A stretch of 7,928 nucleotides of DNA from an uncultured Bacteroidota bacterium (GCA_937920105.1 CALETH010000054.1:1-7928), one strand, 5' to 3'; positions 1 to 7,291 are shown, counted from the first letter of the stretch. Numbers and translations are program-made. The notes: a model not told the origin generated them from the sequence alone.

Positions 1-2093
1 AGAATATTTTTATCTATAAATGTATAATGATGTTGTTCATTACTATTTCCATTTCCTTTTACATATCCAATATTTTTCCATTGATTGTTTTCTTTTCGTT
101 CTACTGCAAAACCATCATTATTAATTTCACTTATTGTTGACCAAGAAAGTTTTACATTTGTATTTATCATTTCTCCGGAGAATGATGCAAGTTGCACTGG
201 TAACGGACTATTAGTATCACTCACAGTCCATAAAGAGAAACTGGTTGTTGATGCTGTCATCGTTCTTGGGTTAGAAGCACTAACATCTCCTGTACTCATA
301 GAACTCCATGTTCCATCATTTTTCCATAATTCTGCAAGTAACATGTTTTTTGCGTTATCATCTTTTGCTGGCCAAGAGAATGTTACATTTCTTCCATTTG
401 TTGGTGGATTGTTTGATGTAATATTCCATTGACGATTAATTCCTGTGTTTGCATTAATTGTTACGGCTCTTCCAGGACCTGCTGTACGTGTTACCGTTAC
501 ATCACCAAGGTCATCAGTTCCAGCATTCAGGGAAACTCCAATATTTCCAAATGTTGAACTTCCTGTTCCCACAGTTCTGGCTGTGGTTACGGTTCCAACA
601 ATATAACGAGCAGTATCTTCTACCAACACTGCATTGGAGCCGAGGGTTAATGTATTGCTGCCGGTAGAAAATGTGTCTGTTGCTGCAATGCAAATTACTG
701 TATCTGTTACAATAAGATTTGCATTAAGTTTTGTGCTTTGTGTATTGCTCAATGTTAATTTTTTTACTGATGAGGGAAGTTCAGGACCTGTGGTGATTGC
801 TTTATTATTTTTATACTCTACGGAATGATTTGTTCCAAAAAGTGGTGTGGTAGATATTGCTCCTGTATCACGAACAATAATTGCATTATCGCTTAATGAA
901 AGTTTTATATTTGCATTAGAATTATTTATCGTACCCGCAGTTAACTGTAAATTACTTGTGACATGAAGCGTTTCTGGCACTGCTGCTGTCAGTGTGAGTG
1001 TACTGCCAAAAACTGTTTCTAAATTATTTACTGTTCTATTGGTAGTTAAATCCCAACTTTTTACAGATGCACCCAAACTCTGTAAATGATAGTAATCCAT
1101 ATCTACTATTGTTTGCGTACCACTACCTTTTTGATATGATACTGTACCGTTATTAGTAAAATTTGTTGGAAAATATGTTGTAGTAACACTTGTTGCAAAT
1201 GTACCACCTTGTTGAAGATTAAGAGTGGTTGCAGGATTAAGCCATACATTAGTCCCTGCAGAATATACTATTTCTCCACCATTTTTTACTGTAACAGTTC
1301 CTGGATTAAATAAATTCGCTGACCAACCCGCAGGAAGAATAAGATGACCGCCACTTTCTATATCTACATTTCCAAGATTTACTTGTGTAGCACTAGTACT
1401 AATAAATATTCCATTTCCATATAATACTACTTTACCTATAGGAGTAGTTGTTGCACCACTTCTTATATATGAAGCAACTCCAACCATTTGGAATGTACCA
1501 TTTGCTTGTACTGTAATAGTAGGTGTAGAAGCAGTTCCTGTCATATCTCTTCCTTCCATATCATCACCAGAACCTAATCGAAACATACCACTTATTATAT
1601 CTAAACTCGTTCCTAACACAAATTTCATACCAGTCCCTGAAGTAGTAACCATTCCAGAAGATTTATTTACTTCTATTTCCATAAGACGAGTAACACTAGT
1701 TCCACTACTTACAGCTGTACCCCATCCACTAAGTGTTTGTGTTGCTGCTGTACCAGTAAACCGTAATTTTGCTCCTGCAGCCCATGCAGAAAATGCAATA
1801 TGGGCTGTAGAAAAAATTGTAAAATCTCCATACACACTTAAAACACTTCCTGGTGCCATTGCTAATTGTGCAGTGTTACTACCAAAAGAAACTGAGTTAC
1901 ATTTTGCTGTATCAGTATTTACTGTAACCACAACATTATCATTAATAAAAATGTTATCTCCTTGTGATGGAACTATCCCACCAGTCCATGTTGCGGGATT
2001 ATTCCAATTACCAGTAGCACTTGCTATTGTTTGTGCAAATGCACTTATGCCAAACATAATGGTGAGTAAAAAAATTGTGATTTGTTTTTTCAT
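1..2093 (-). CDS. T9SS-type exported surface protein, N-terminal 697 residues (C-terminus beyond the left edge)
   Basis: Reading the minus strand from the ATG at 2093-2091 gives 697 uninterrupted codons that continue past base 1, so the gene is 3'-partial. Residues 1-20 form a signal peptide (Lys-Lys, hydrophobic core, AFA before Gln21), so the product should cross the inner membrane. Residues 27-40 (TGNWNNPATWTGGI) are an opening common in FCB surface proteins. The body is rich in Thr, Ser, Gly and Asn in short beta-strand-like stretches, consistent with a beta-helix or beta-sandwich fold. A conserved-looking segment spans about 510-625 (GIGVSL, GINRQWNIT, VTFSW, FSLWTV). From 631 a fibronectin-like block starts (LPVQLASF, LSWST, NNDGFAVER, WKNIGYVKGNGNSN), which in this group usually comes just before a T9SS C-terminal sorting domain. 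That domain is not visible here, so T9SS export is inferred. AGGAGG at 2098-2103 supports the start. No catalytic motif was recognised. Confidence 0.85.
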   Translation of the reverse strand, partial: MKKQITIFLLTIMFGISAFAQTIASATGNWNNPATWTGGIVPSQGDNIFINDNVVVTVNTDTAKCNSVSFGSNTAQLAMAPGSVLSVYGDFTIFSTAHIAFSAWAAGAKLRFTGTAATQTLSGWGTAVSSGTSVTRLMEIEVNKSSGMVTTSGTGMKFVLGTSLDIISGMFRLGSGDDMEGRDMTGTASTPTITVQANGTFQMVGVASYIRSGATTTPIGKVVLYGNGIFISTSATQVNLGNVDIESGGHLILPAGWSANLFNPGTVTVKNGGEIVYSAGTNVWLNPATTLNLQQGGTFATSVTTTYFPTNFTNNGTVSYQKGSGTQTIVDMDYYHLQSLGASVKSWDLTTNRTVNNLETVFGSTLTLTAAVPETLHVTSNLQLTAGTINNSNANIKLSLSDNAIIVRDTGAISTTPLFGTNHSVEYKNNKAITTGPELPSSVKKLTLSNTQSTKLNANLIVTDTVICIAATDTFSTGSNTLTLGSNAVLVEDTARYIVGTVTTARTVGTGSSTFGNIGVSLNAGTDDLGDVTVTRTAGPGRAVTINANTGINRQWNITSNNPPTNGRNVTFSWPAKDDNAKNMLLAELWKNDGTWSSMSTGDVSASNPRTMTASTTSFSLWTVSDTNSPLPVQLASFSGEMINTNVKLSWSTISEINNDGFAVERKENNQWKNIGYVKGNGNSNEQHHYTFIDKNI

Positions 2094-2097
2094 ACTA

Positions 2098-2103
2098 CCT
2101 CCT
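2098..2103 (-). promoter_or_regulatory. Strong Shine-Dalgarno sequence of the surface-protein gene
   Basis: The minus strand reads AGGAGG four bases before the ATG at 2093-2091, a full anti-16S match that fixes this start. The GH13 and GT9 genes have no comparable purine motif before their ATGs. Shine-Dalgarno sequences are generally rare in Bacteroidota, so this one may mark a well-translated gene. Confidence 0.75.
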
Positions 2104-2133
2104 AAATAATGTGAATGAATGTTTTGTTTTGCC

Positions 2134-2160
2134 TCAGATTTCACAGATGAACACAGATTA
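2134..2160. repeat. Short interspersed CACAGAT-type repeat in the surface-gene leader
   Basis: The plus strand has three iterations of a (CA)CAGAT core about ten bases apart: CAGATTT, CACAGATGAA, CACAGATTA. I recall similar CACAGATTT-style short repeats from intergenic DNA of many FCB-group genomes. An 11-bp piece, GAACACAGATT (2149-2159), recurs in inverted orientation at 6029-6039. The repeat lies 40-70 bp upstream of the surface-protein start and so may be in its mRNA leader. No function is known to me. Confidence 0.5.
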
Positions 2161-2184
2161 TTTTTATTAGATTACAAAAGTTTC

Positions 2185-2200
2185 ACAAACTGAAGTTTGT
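2185..2200. repeat. 16-bp palindrome abutting the multi-hairpin element
   Basis: ACAAACTGAAGTTTGT is a near-perfect palindrome: a seven-base arm, GA centre, and its reverse complement. As RNA it would form a six-pair stem with a four-base loop. It overlaps the left terminus of the adjacent element at 2197-2314. On the minus strand it lies between the GH13 gene and the surface-protein gene, but no convincing T-run follows, so I do not call it a terminator. Confidence 0.5.
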
Positions 2201-2314
2201 CATTCCTGCGAAAGCAGGAATCCACATTTTTGAAATATTGTACATTGTCTGGATTCCCGATAAAAATGCCGTTGGTACGGCATCCCGTACAAACGGGACA
2301 TTCGAGAATGACAA
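2197..2314. repeat. Palindromic multi-hairpin intergenic element (MITE/REP-like, ATTCC...GGAAT type)
   Basis: The ends are a perfect 9-bp inverted repeat, TTGTCATTC (2197-2205) and GAATGACAA (2306-2314). Inside are three hairpins: ATTCCTGC/GCAGGAAT with a GAAA loop (2202-2221), ATGCCGT/ACGGCAT with a TGGT loop (2266-2283), and TCCCGT/ACGGGA (2283-2298). A further inverted pair is GGAATCCA (2217-2224) with TGGATTCC (2250-2257). The first hairpin closely resembles the dRS3-like repeat found in many bacterial genomes, whose spurious translation gives peptides such as SFLRKQES; that peptide is encoded here. No transposase is present, so if the element is mobile it must be moved in trans. It could instead act on mRNA ends, as REP elements do. 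Confidence 0.75.
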
Positions 2315-2324
2315 CTATTCTTAA

Positions 2325-2429
2325 TTCTAAATTCTGCCTTCCTACTTCAATAGGACACACCCCTAACCCCTCTCTCCTTCGCCTAATCCAACACTGCAGA
2401 GGGGAATGATTCTACCTTCTAAATTCTGC
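2325..2429. repeat. 13-bp direct repeat pair, right copy inside the GH13 stop region
   Basis: TTCTAAATTCTGC occurs at 2325-2337 and again at 2417-2429, 92 bp apart. The right copy encodes most of the last four residues (AEFR) of the GH13 protein. The left copy is in intergenic DNA beside the multi-hairpin element. It may be a target-site-like duplication, or a dispersed repeat that now forms the end of the gene. Confidence 0.4.
2367..2404. repeat. G/C-rich inverted repeat downstream of the GH13 gene
   Basis: CCCCTCT (2367-2373) pairs with AGAGGGG (2398-2404) across a 24-base loop, close to the GH13 stop at 2412-2414. On the minus strand the segment includes GAGAGGGGTTAGGGG, a common type of intergenic repeat. 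It could stall transcription or protect the 3' end, but there is no U-tract after it and the loop is long, so intrinsic terminator function is doubtful. Confidence 0.4.
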
Positions 2430-5400
2430 TATCAGTTTTTCAGTTTGATACTGTACTTTTTCGGATTTTTGTAAAATTTCTTGCAAGGAAATATAATAAT
2501 TTTTTAGAATAGATACTTTTTTTGTGGTGATTTTTGGATAGTGATTCTTCATTTCGTTGATTACGGCTATGGTAAAAAACCATTGCAATATTTCTTCAAA
2601 GGATTCTTTATGGTAATACGAAATTTCGTTGTGGAAGTGAATTCCGATAAAGGTTGCAATATGGTAATCATTAAAGAGTATTTCTAAATATGTTCCGATT
2701 TCCTTTTTATCGTTAAGAAAAAGTGAATGATGTTTTAATATAATATGAAGAAGACGAATGTTATCATGCTCTAAAAATTGTTCTAACAATTTTTCCAAAT
2801 GTACATCATTTATAATAGTATTGAGTGAAAAAGATTTTTGAAGATTTTTGAGAATAATCCAACACAATAACAGTGTTACAATGTTTTCACGTTTTTCACT
2901 ATTACACCATTGTATTGCATCTTTATATGTTGATGTTTTTTTCTTTTTGATGGATTTTGCGTTTGCTTTAAATTGTATTTTCGAAAAACATTGAAATAAT
3001 ATTTTTATCTCTTCTTCAAATTTCGAGTGTTTTTGTGTTTGCGGAAAATGTTTTTGAAGTTCTTCCGTGAGTTTTTTATAGGATTGTGAAATTTTTTCTG
3101 CACTGTTTTCGGTATTTTCCTTTTTAGATATTTTCTTTTTCTTCGTTACAAAATTTTCTTGAATAATTTTTTGAATATTTTCTTTTGCCAGTATTTCCGA
3201 AAAAATTCCATATACTTCTTGAAATTGCATTTCTGCAAATAATGAATGGAAGTTCGATGTTCCTTCACCACGCAAAAGATGTGCAATCGCACGATATTTT
3301 CCTGTATTATCAAATACTTCTCTAAAATCCATAAAGAGATGTGATTGATATCCTTGTAATTCTACCAATAATCCCTTTTCATAAAAATCTTTTCCGGATT
3401 GCAGATATTCTTTTCCTGTTTTATATTCTCGAAAAATATACCACACATCTTCTCGTGGAATGCAGTGCAAGGATTCTCCTAATGTTTTTACTTCACTCAT
3501 TCCGGTTTCCTCACTCTTTGTTTTAGGAACGGAAAATTTAATTGAACCACGACAATTTTTGTGGTGATGATTGTACACAACAATTACTCTTTCTCCTAAA
3601 GCCATATTGGAATAGGCATAGACATTTTCGTTCACAAAATTTTTACGTTCATAAAAATCATACAGTTGAAAATTTTCTACTTGACTGAACAGATAACGTT
3701 TTTTAATCAACGGAAAAATATCGCTTTCATGTCTTCGTAGTAAATATTCATTGGGAGTTTCATCATAATACGCACGTTTGTATTCCATTCCGTATTTTTC
3801 AGTGAAACCCTCAATTTGTCCGTGAGCAAACATTGGAAGTCCCGGCAAAGTTACCATTAACAAACATACTCCAAAATATTTATCACCAGTACCAAATTGG
3901 TCAATGGCAGTATGCTCATCAGGATTGCTCATAAAGTTGACGTAGCGTTTCAAAATTTCCGGATTAAATTCTAACGTGTTTTTTATTAACTCACGATATT
4001 CTTTATTTTCTTCTTTCATCATCATGTGCATAAATGCACTATTATAAACGCGGTGCATTCCCAATGTGCGAACAAAATAACTTTCCATTAACCAAAAGGC
4101 TTCTGCTAACAATAATGTGTTTGGCATTTCTGCATTCATTCTATCAACTACTTCTCGCCAAAATTCTACAGGAAAAAATTCATCGAATTGTTCACGTGTC
4201 ATTCCATACTCTGCTCGCGATGGTACAGAATTTGGCGTTCCTAATTGTGGATACCACAATCGCTGAAAATGTTTTTTTGCCAACGTCATTGCTGCATCAA
4301 AACGAATGATGGAAAATTTTTTTGCAACATGAAAAATATTTTGGATGACTGCTTCGCGAACATCGGCTCGCAATAAATTTAATTGTGCAGTATCATTCCA
4401 CGGCATGTTAGTTCCGTCGTTTCCGTGATACATATATTGCACTTCTCCAGTGGAAAGATTTTTTCTTTGAAAAACTACTGCAGCATCTTTTCTATCCCAA
4501 TAACCATCTTCAATTCGCAATTCTATCGTTGGATGTTCGGAAAGATTTGGTCCGGTAAATTTATAATTGGGATATGGACTGTATGGTAGTTGAATAAAAT
4601 ATTCCGGATGCTCAACAACCCATTTCGAATACAATCCCATGTGGTTTGGCACCATATCACCAGCCAAACGGATTCCGCGTTGCCACGCTCTTTCACTCAA
4701 ATTGTGAAACGCTTCTTCACCACCAAGTTCCGCAGCAATTTCATAATCATACAAAGAATATGCGGAAGGCACGGCTTCGGGATTTCCTGTGTATTGTTTA
4801 ATTTTTTGTGATGCGTTGCTGCGTTCCCAAATTCCGATGAGCCACAATCCTGTAAAATTCCAACGAGCCAATGTGTCCAACTCTTCATCAGGAATTTCAT
4901 CCAGCCATGTAATGGAACGATGATATTTTTTTGAGAGTTGCGAAAGCCAGACGTAAATATTTTTTGCTAAGACTACCACATTTGGCATCCATTCACGGTC
5001 AATAGTAAACTGCTCAATTCCTTCTACGTGTTCTTCAGAATATTGTTGAGATGATGCGGCTTCTTGAAATTTTTCTTTCTCCAATTCTTGTTTTTGAAAA
5101 AGCAAAATATTTTTTTTATAGATAGGAACTGATGGAGAAAATTGTGGATTAGTTTGCGGTTGTGTTTGCGAAAGAATGTATCGATGCTCTTCTTCCAACG
5201 CAGTATCTCCGGAAACTGTTTTTGTGAGTACTTGCGGAGAAAGAATTATTCCCCAATGTGTTTTAATAAATTGAAGTTGCTCTGCAATATTGTGTGGGTG
5301 TTTTTGCATTGGTAATTTCAATACATCAAAAAAAGAATATGATGGTTGAAATTGTGTAAATGGTTTTTCTTGTTTGAAAAATTTTTCTGTTTCTTCAATA

Positions 5401-5939
5401 ATATTTTTGTATTCAGTTATTTTTTGTAATTCATCATCATGAAATAATTCTTGAAATGGTGTAAAGCCGGGATTGATATTGGCAAGATGGACAAGCAATA
5501 ATTCTTCTAATGTGATGAAAATATTTTTTATTCCGTTTGTTGTTTGTGCAAGATATTCTTCTGCGGAAATTTCGTTTTTATAAACTGTGATTGGTGGAAA
5601 TAGTGTGGTGAATGTTTTTACAAGATGTGAAATTTTTTGTTCCGTAAATTTTTCTACAAGATGAGAATATATTTTTTCTATTATTTTTGGATTTTCTTTT
5701 TCTTTATAGAGAAAAAATAGATAATGATTGATTTCATCCAATAATCCCATTGCATTTAACTCTCCTGCTCGTATAGGATTTTGATGATTTCGTTTTTCGT
5801 TAATATTGTGTGCTAAAATTTTTGCAGCGTGGAAATTTGGGAAGATAACGTTTCCGTTTGATGAAAAAAGGGTCTCATCAACACTGTATTTTTTGCGGAT
5901 TTCGTTGAGGATGTGAAATTCGTATTGTGGGGTTTTCAT
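2412..5939 (-). CDS. Large cytoplasmic GH13 alpha-amylase-family protein (1175 aa) with N- and C-terminal extensions
   Basis: A GH13 TIM barrel lies at about residues 325-800. Visible motifs are region I GDMVPNHMG (427-435), region II IIRFDAAMTL (544-553, with Arg546 and nucleophile Asp548), region III LLAEAFW (610-616, acid/base Glu613) and region IV FMSNPDEHTA (669-678, Asp674). All three catalytic carboxylates are present, so activity on alpha-1,4-glucans (hydrolysis or transfer) is expected. Region IV has NPD instead of the usual NHD. Typical alpha-amylases are about 450-700 residues. This one adds about 310 N-terminal residues (helical, with a charged linker at 281-310) and about 300 C-terminal residues (Lys-rich linker near 933-940, then helical), neither of which I recognise. 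There is no signal peptide, so the protein is probably cytoplasmic and acts on glycogen-like substrate. The start MKTPQYEFHI has no Shine-Dalgarno sequence but fits the N-terminal style I recall for long FCB amylase-family proteins. Exact specificity is unknown. Confidence 0.9.
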   Translation of the reverse strand: MKTPQYEFHILNEIRKKYSVDETLFSSNGNVIFPNFHAAKILAHNINEKRNHQNPIRAGELNAMGLLDEINHYLFFLYKEKENPKIIEKIYSHLVEKFTEQKISHLVKTFTTLFPPITVYKNEISAEEYLAQTTNGIKNIFITLEELLLVHLANINPGFTPFQELFHDDELQKITEYKNIIEETEKFFKQEKPFTQFQPSYSFFDVLKLPMQKHPHNIAEQLQFIKTHWGIILSPQVLTKTVSGDTALEEEHRYILSQTQPQTNPQFSPSVPIYKKNILLFQKQELEKEKFQEAASSQQYSEEHVEGIEQFTIDREWMPNVVVLAKNIYVWLSQLSKKYHRSITWLDEIPDEELDTLARWNFTGLWLIGIWERSNASQKIKQYTGNPEAVPSAYSLYDYEIAAELGGEEAFHNLSERAWQRGIRLAGDMVPNHMGLYSKWVVEHPEYFIQLPYSPYPNYKFTGPNLSEHPTIELRIEDGYWDRKDAAVVFQRKNLSTGEVQYMYHGNDGTNMPWNDTAQLNLLRADVREAVIQNIFHVAKKFSIIRFDAAMTLAKKHFQRLWYPQLGTPNSVPSRAEYGMTREQFDEFFPVEFWREVVDRMNAEMPNTLLLAEAFWLMESYFVRTLGMHRVYNSAFMHMMMKEENKEYRELIKNTLEFNPEILKRYVNFMSNPDEHTAIDQFGTGDKYFGVCLLMVTLPGLPMFAHGQIEGFTEKYGMEYKRAYYDETPNEYLLRRHESDIFPLIKKRYLFSQVENFQLYDFYERKNFVNENVYAYSNMALGERVIVVYNHHHKNCRGSIKFSVPKTKSEETGMSEVKTLGESLHCIPREDVWYIFREYKTGKEYLQSGKDFYEKGLLVELQGYQSHLFMDFREVFDNTGKYRAIAHLLRGEGTSNFHSLFAEMQFQEVYGIFSEILAKENIQKIIQENFVTKKKKISKKENTENSAEKISQSYKKLTEELQKHFPQTQKHSKFEEEIKILFQCFSKIQFKANAKSIKKKKTSTYKDAIQWCNSEKRENIVTLLLCWIILKNLQKSFSLNTIINDVHLEKLLEQFLEHDNIRLLHIILKHHSLFLNDKKEIGTYLEILFNDYHIATFIGIHFHNEISYYHKESFEEILQWFFTIAVINEMKNHYPKITTKKVSILKNYYISLQEILQKSEKVQYQTEKLIAEFRR

Positions 5940-6028
5940 TGAGGCTTGATTCTAAAAAATAGAACTGATTATTATGATTGCTAATATTTAAGCTGATACT
6001 ATCTTAATATATCATAACTATCCTAAAA

Positions 6029-6039
6029 AATCTGTGTTC
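6029..6039. repeat. Fragment of the CACAGAT-type repeat in the GT9-GH13 gap
   Basis: AATCTGTGTTC is the exact reverse complement of 2149-2159. On the minus strand it begins two bases after the GT9 stop codon (TAA at 6041-6043). The rest of the 101-bp gap (5940-6040) is AT-rich, with no gene, no clear terminator and no Shine-Dalgarno sequence before the GH13 ATG. Confidence 0.3.
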
Positions 6040-6040
6040 C

Positions 6041-7105
6041 TTATACTTCTTCAATCATTTTTTTTACAGCATTATACACTTGTTCTACTTCTATATTATT
6101 ACAATGAAATTTATCAGTTTGCCATTGACATGTTGCTGGTTTTGGTGAGTAATAAAAACAGGGACTGCATTCTAATTCTTTGCGAACAATGTTGTATTTT
6201 GTTTTCCATGGATGGACAAATGTTGGATTAGTGTACGCAAAAATTGCTATGGTTGGAATTTGTAATGCTGCTGCAACATGCATCAATCCGCTATCATTAG
6301 AAACCATTATTGAACACTGAGACATTATCCCCACTGTTTCTCGCAATGATTGTGTTTGAACAATATAGACATTTTTATTTTCTATGAGCGAAAAAATTTT
6401 ATTATTTAATTCATACTCTTCTGGTCCACCAAAAAGAAGAATTGTTGCTTGATGTTTTTCTATTAAATTTTTTCCCAGTTCTGCAAATTTTTCCGGAAAC
6501 CATCTCCGGTGAACATGGTTTTTTAACAGTGCTGAGCCAGCATGAAATCCAATAACTGTATTTTTTGTGTTGATGAATTTTTGCTTAAACCATTGTTGTG
6601 CGTTTTGTTTTTCTTCTTCTGTTAAAAAAATTTGTAACGGTGGATATTGTTCTGGTGAGGGAACATCTAACATTTTTACCAATTCAATGTTTTCTTCTAC
6701 GTTATGGAATTGATTATTTTCTTTGATGCGACGGTTATTTAAAAAATAGAGTGAGCGTTTGTTCCAATGTTGATATTCATGTCCTAAACGAGTTGGTGCT
6801 CCAATAAAATAACTTATCACATTATATTCCCAGCGGTTTTGTGGATAAACGCTGATGGAAATATCATATTTTTTTTTTCGTAATGAAAAAATATACGAAA
6901 GTGACGAAAGAGGTGAACGATGAAGAAAATCCCAATGGAAAATATTGGTAAGTGCTGGATGTGTTTTGTAAATATCTTGCACACCTTTGAACATTGATAA
7001 CAAATCTATTTGTGCTTGAGGATATTGCTGACGAAGTAGTTGTAACGCGGGTGAAAACATCAATGCATCGCCAATTCCGGAAAGTGCAATGATGAGTATT
7101 TTCAT
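6041..7105 (-). CDS. GT9 family glycosyltransferase (lipopolysaccharide heptosyltransferase-like)
   Basis: The 354-residue length is normal for the ADP-heptose:LPS heptosyltransferase family (GT9, GT-B fold). The N-terminal Rossmann domain opens with MKILIIALSGIGDAL, where the GIGD loop and PALQLLRQQYP are typical, and this supports the ATG despite the lack of a Shine-Dalgarno sequence. The C-terminal nucleotide-sugar domain shows IGFHAGS (185-191), RRWFPEKFAEL (200-210), ILLFGGPEE (222-230) and the hallmark NDSGLMHVAAA (270-280). Cys313, Cys316, Cys326 and Cys335 form a late cysteine cluster, also seen in other GT9 proteins. The enzyme should act at the cytoplasmic face of the inner membrane, adding a heptose or similar sugar to lipid-linked core oligosaccharide. 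Donor and acceptor cannot be read from the sequence. Codons for Arg76-Lys79 contain an uninterrupted A10 tract, a possible slippage site. Confidence 0.9.
   Translation of the reverse strand: MKILIIALSGIGDALMFSPALQLLRQQYPQAQIDLLSMFKGVQDIYKTHPALTNIFHWDFLHRSPLSSLSYIFSLRKKKYDISISVYPQNRWEYNVISYFIGAPTRLGHEYQHWNKRSLYFLNNRRIKENNQFHNVEENIELVKMLDVPSPEQYPPLQIFLTEEEKQNAQQWFKQKFINTKNTVIGFHAGSALLKNHVHRRWFPEKFAELGKNLIEKHQATILLFGGPEEYELNNKIFSLIENKNVYIVQTQSLRETVGIMSQCSIMVSNDSGLMHVAAALQIPTIAIFAYTNPTFVHPWKTKYNIVRKELECSPCFYYSPKPATCQWQTDKFHCNNIEVEQVYNAVKKMIEEV
6869..6878 (-). repeat. A10 homopolymer inside the GT9 coding region
   Basis: Ten consecutive T on the plus strand, A10 on the coding strand, spanning codons CGA AAA AAA AAA (Arg76-Lys79). 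It is the longest homopolymer I saw in a coding region here; the others reach eight. A one-base change would frameshift the protein in its first quarter. In this assembly the frame is intact. Confidence 0.85.
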
Positions 7106-7110
7106 AATCT

Positions 7111-7232
7111 AAAACTATGATTAAATGATAAATATGATGACTATGATTAAAGACAGTTTTAACTATGATTGAATGATAAAGACTGTTTTTAACTATGATT
7201 AAATGATATAATGATGAGCATGATGACTATGA
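7111..7232. repeat. Degenerate direct-repeat array, unit AACTATGATTRAATGAT
   Basis: AACTATGATTAAATGAT is identical at 7113-7129 and 7191-7207. A G-variant is at 7161-7177 and a partial copy, CTATGATTAA, at 7141-7150. The copies at 7161 and 7191 are exactly 30 bp apart, each preceded by an AAAGAC[A/T]GTTTT segment. ATGATGACTATGA also occurs twice (7134-7146, 7220-7232). Spacing is irregular and there are no unique spacers, so this is not CRISPR. The array fills most of the gap upstream of the GT9 start and would form much of its mRNA leader if transcription comes from the right. Confidence 0.75.
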
Positions 7233-7266
7233 AAGAGTACTACAAAACTCAAATTTATTCTCATAA

Positions 7267-7281
7267 ATAGTTTTATACTAT
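7267..7281. repeat. Small hairpin downstream of the right-edge gene
   Basis: ATAGT/ACTAT with a five-base loop, extendable by one A-T pair on each side (7266-7282). It lies about 20 bp beyond the stop of the right-edge gene on the minus strand. The stem is short and AT-only apart from one G-C pair, and no T-run follows, so terminator function is unlikely. Confidence 0.25.
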
Positions 7282-7291
7282 TCATAGTCAG

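Noticed and set aside
85..828. Overlapping plus-strand open frames (115, 69 and 64 codons)
   Set aside because: They lie opposite the long minus-strand surface-protein frame, have no ribosome site and show no protein-like motifs.
2172..2409. Small open frames on both strands, one containing SFLRKQES
   Set aside because: They are translations of the palindromic repeat element; SFLRKQES-like peptides are a familiar artefact of this repeat type.
4697..4900. 67-codon minus-strand frame and several plus-strand frames inside the GH13 gene
   Set aside because: They are other-frame shadows of the GH13 coding sequence, which has clear conserved motifs over the same region.
5110..5117. T8 tract (A8 in the GH13 coding strand) as a slippage site
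   Set aside because: Runs of seven to eight occur several times in these AT-rich genes; this length is not exceptional here.
5940..6040. Promoter of the GH13 gene
   Set aside because: The gap is AT-rich enough to give many -10-like matches; I found no paired motif at convincing spacing, including the Bacteroidota TTTG/TAnnTTTG type.
6098..6167. Late cysteine cluster of GT9 (Cys313, 316, 326, 335) as a novel metal site
   Set aside because: A CSPC-type cluster near the C-terminus is seen in many GT9 family members, so it is not unusual.
6034..6231. 65-codon plus-strand frame over the GT9 3' end
   Set aside because: It is antisense to the conserved C-terminal part of GT9, with hydrophobic composition explained by the complementary strand.
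7111..7232. Possible CRISPR array
   Set aside because: Repeat spacing is irregular, units are degenerate and partly contiguous, and there are no unique spacers or cas genes.
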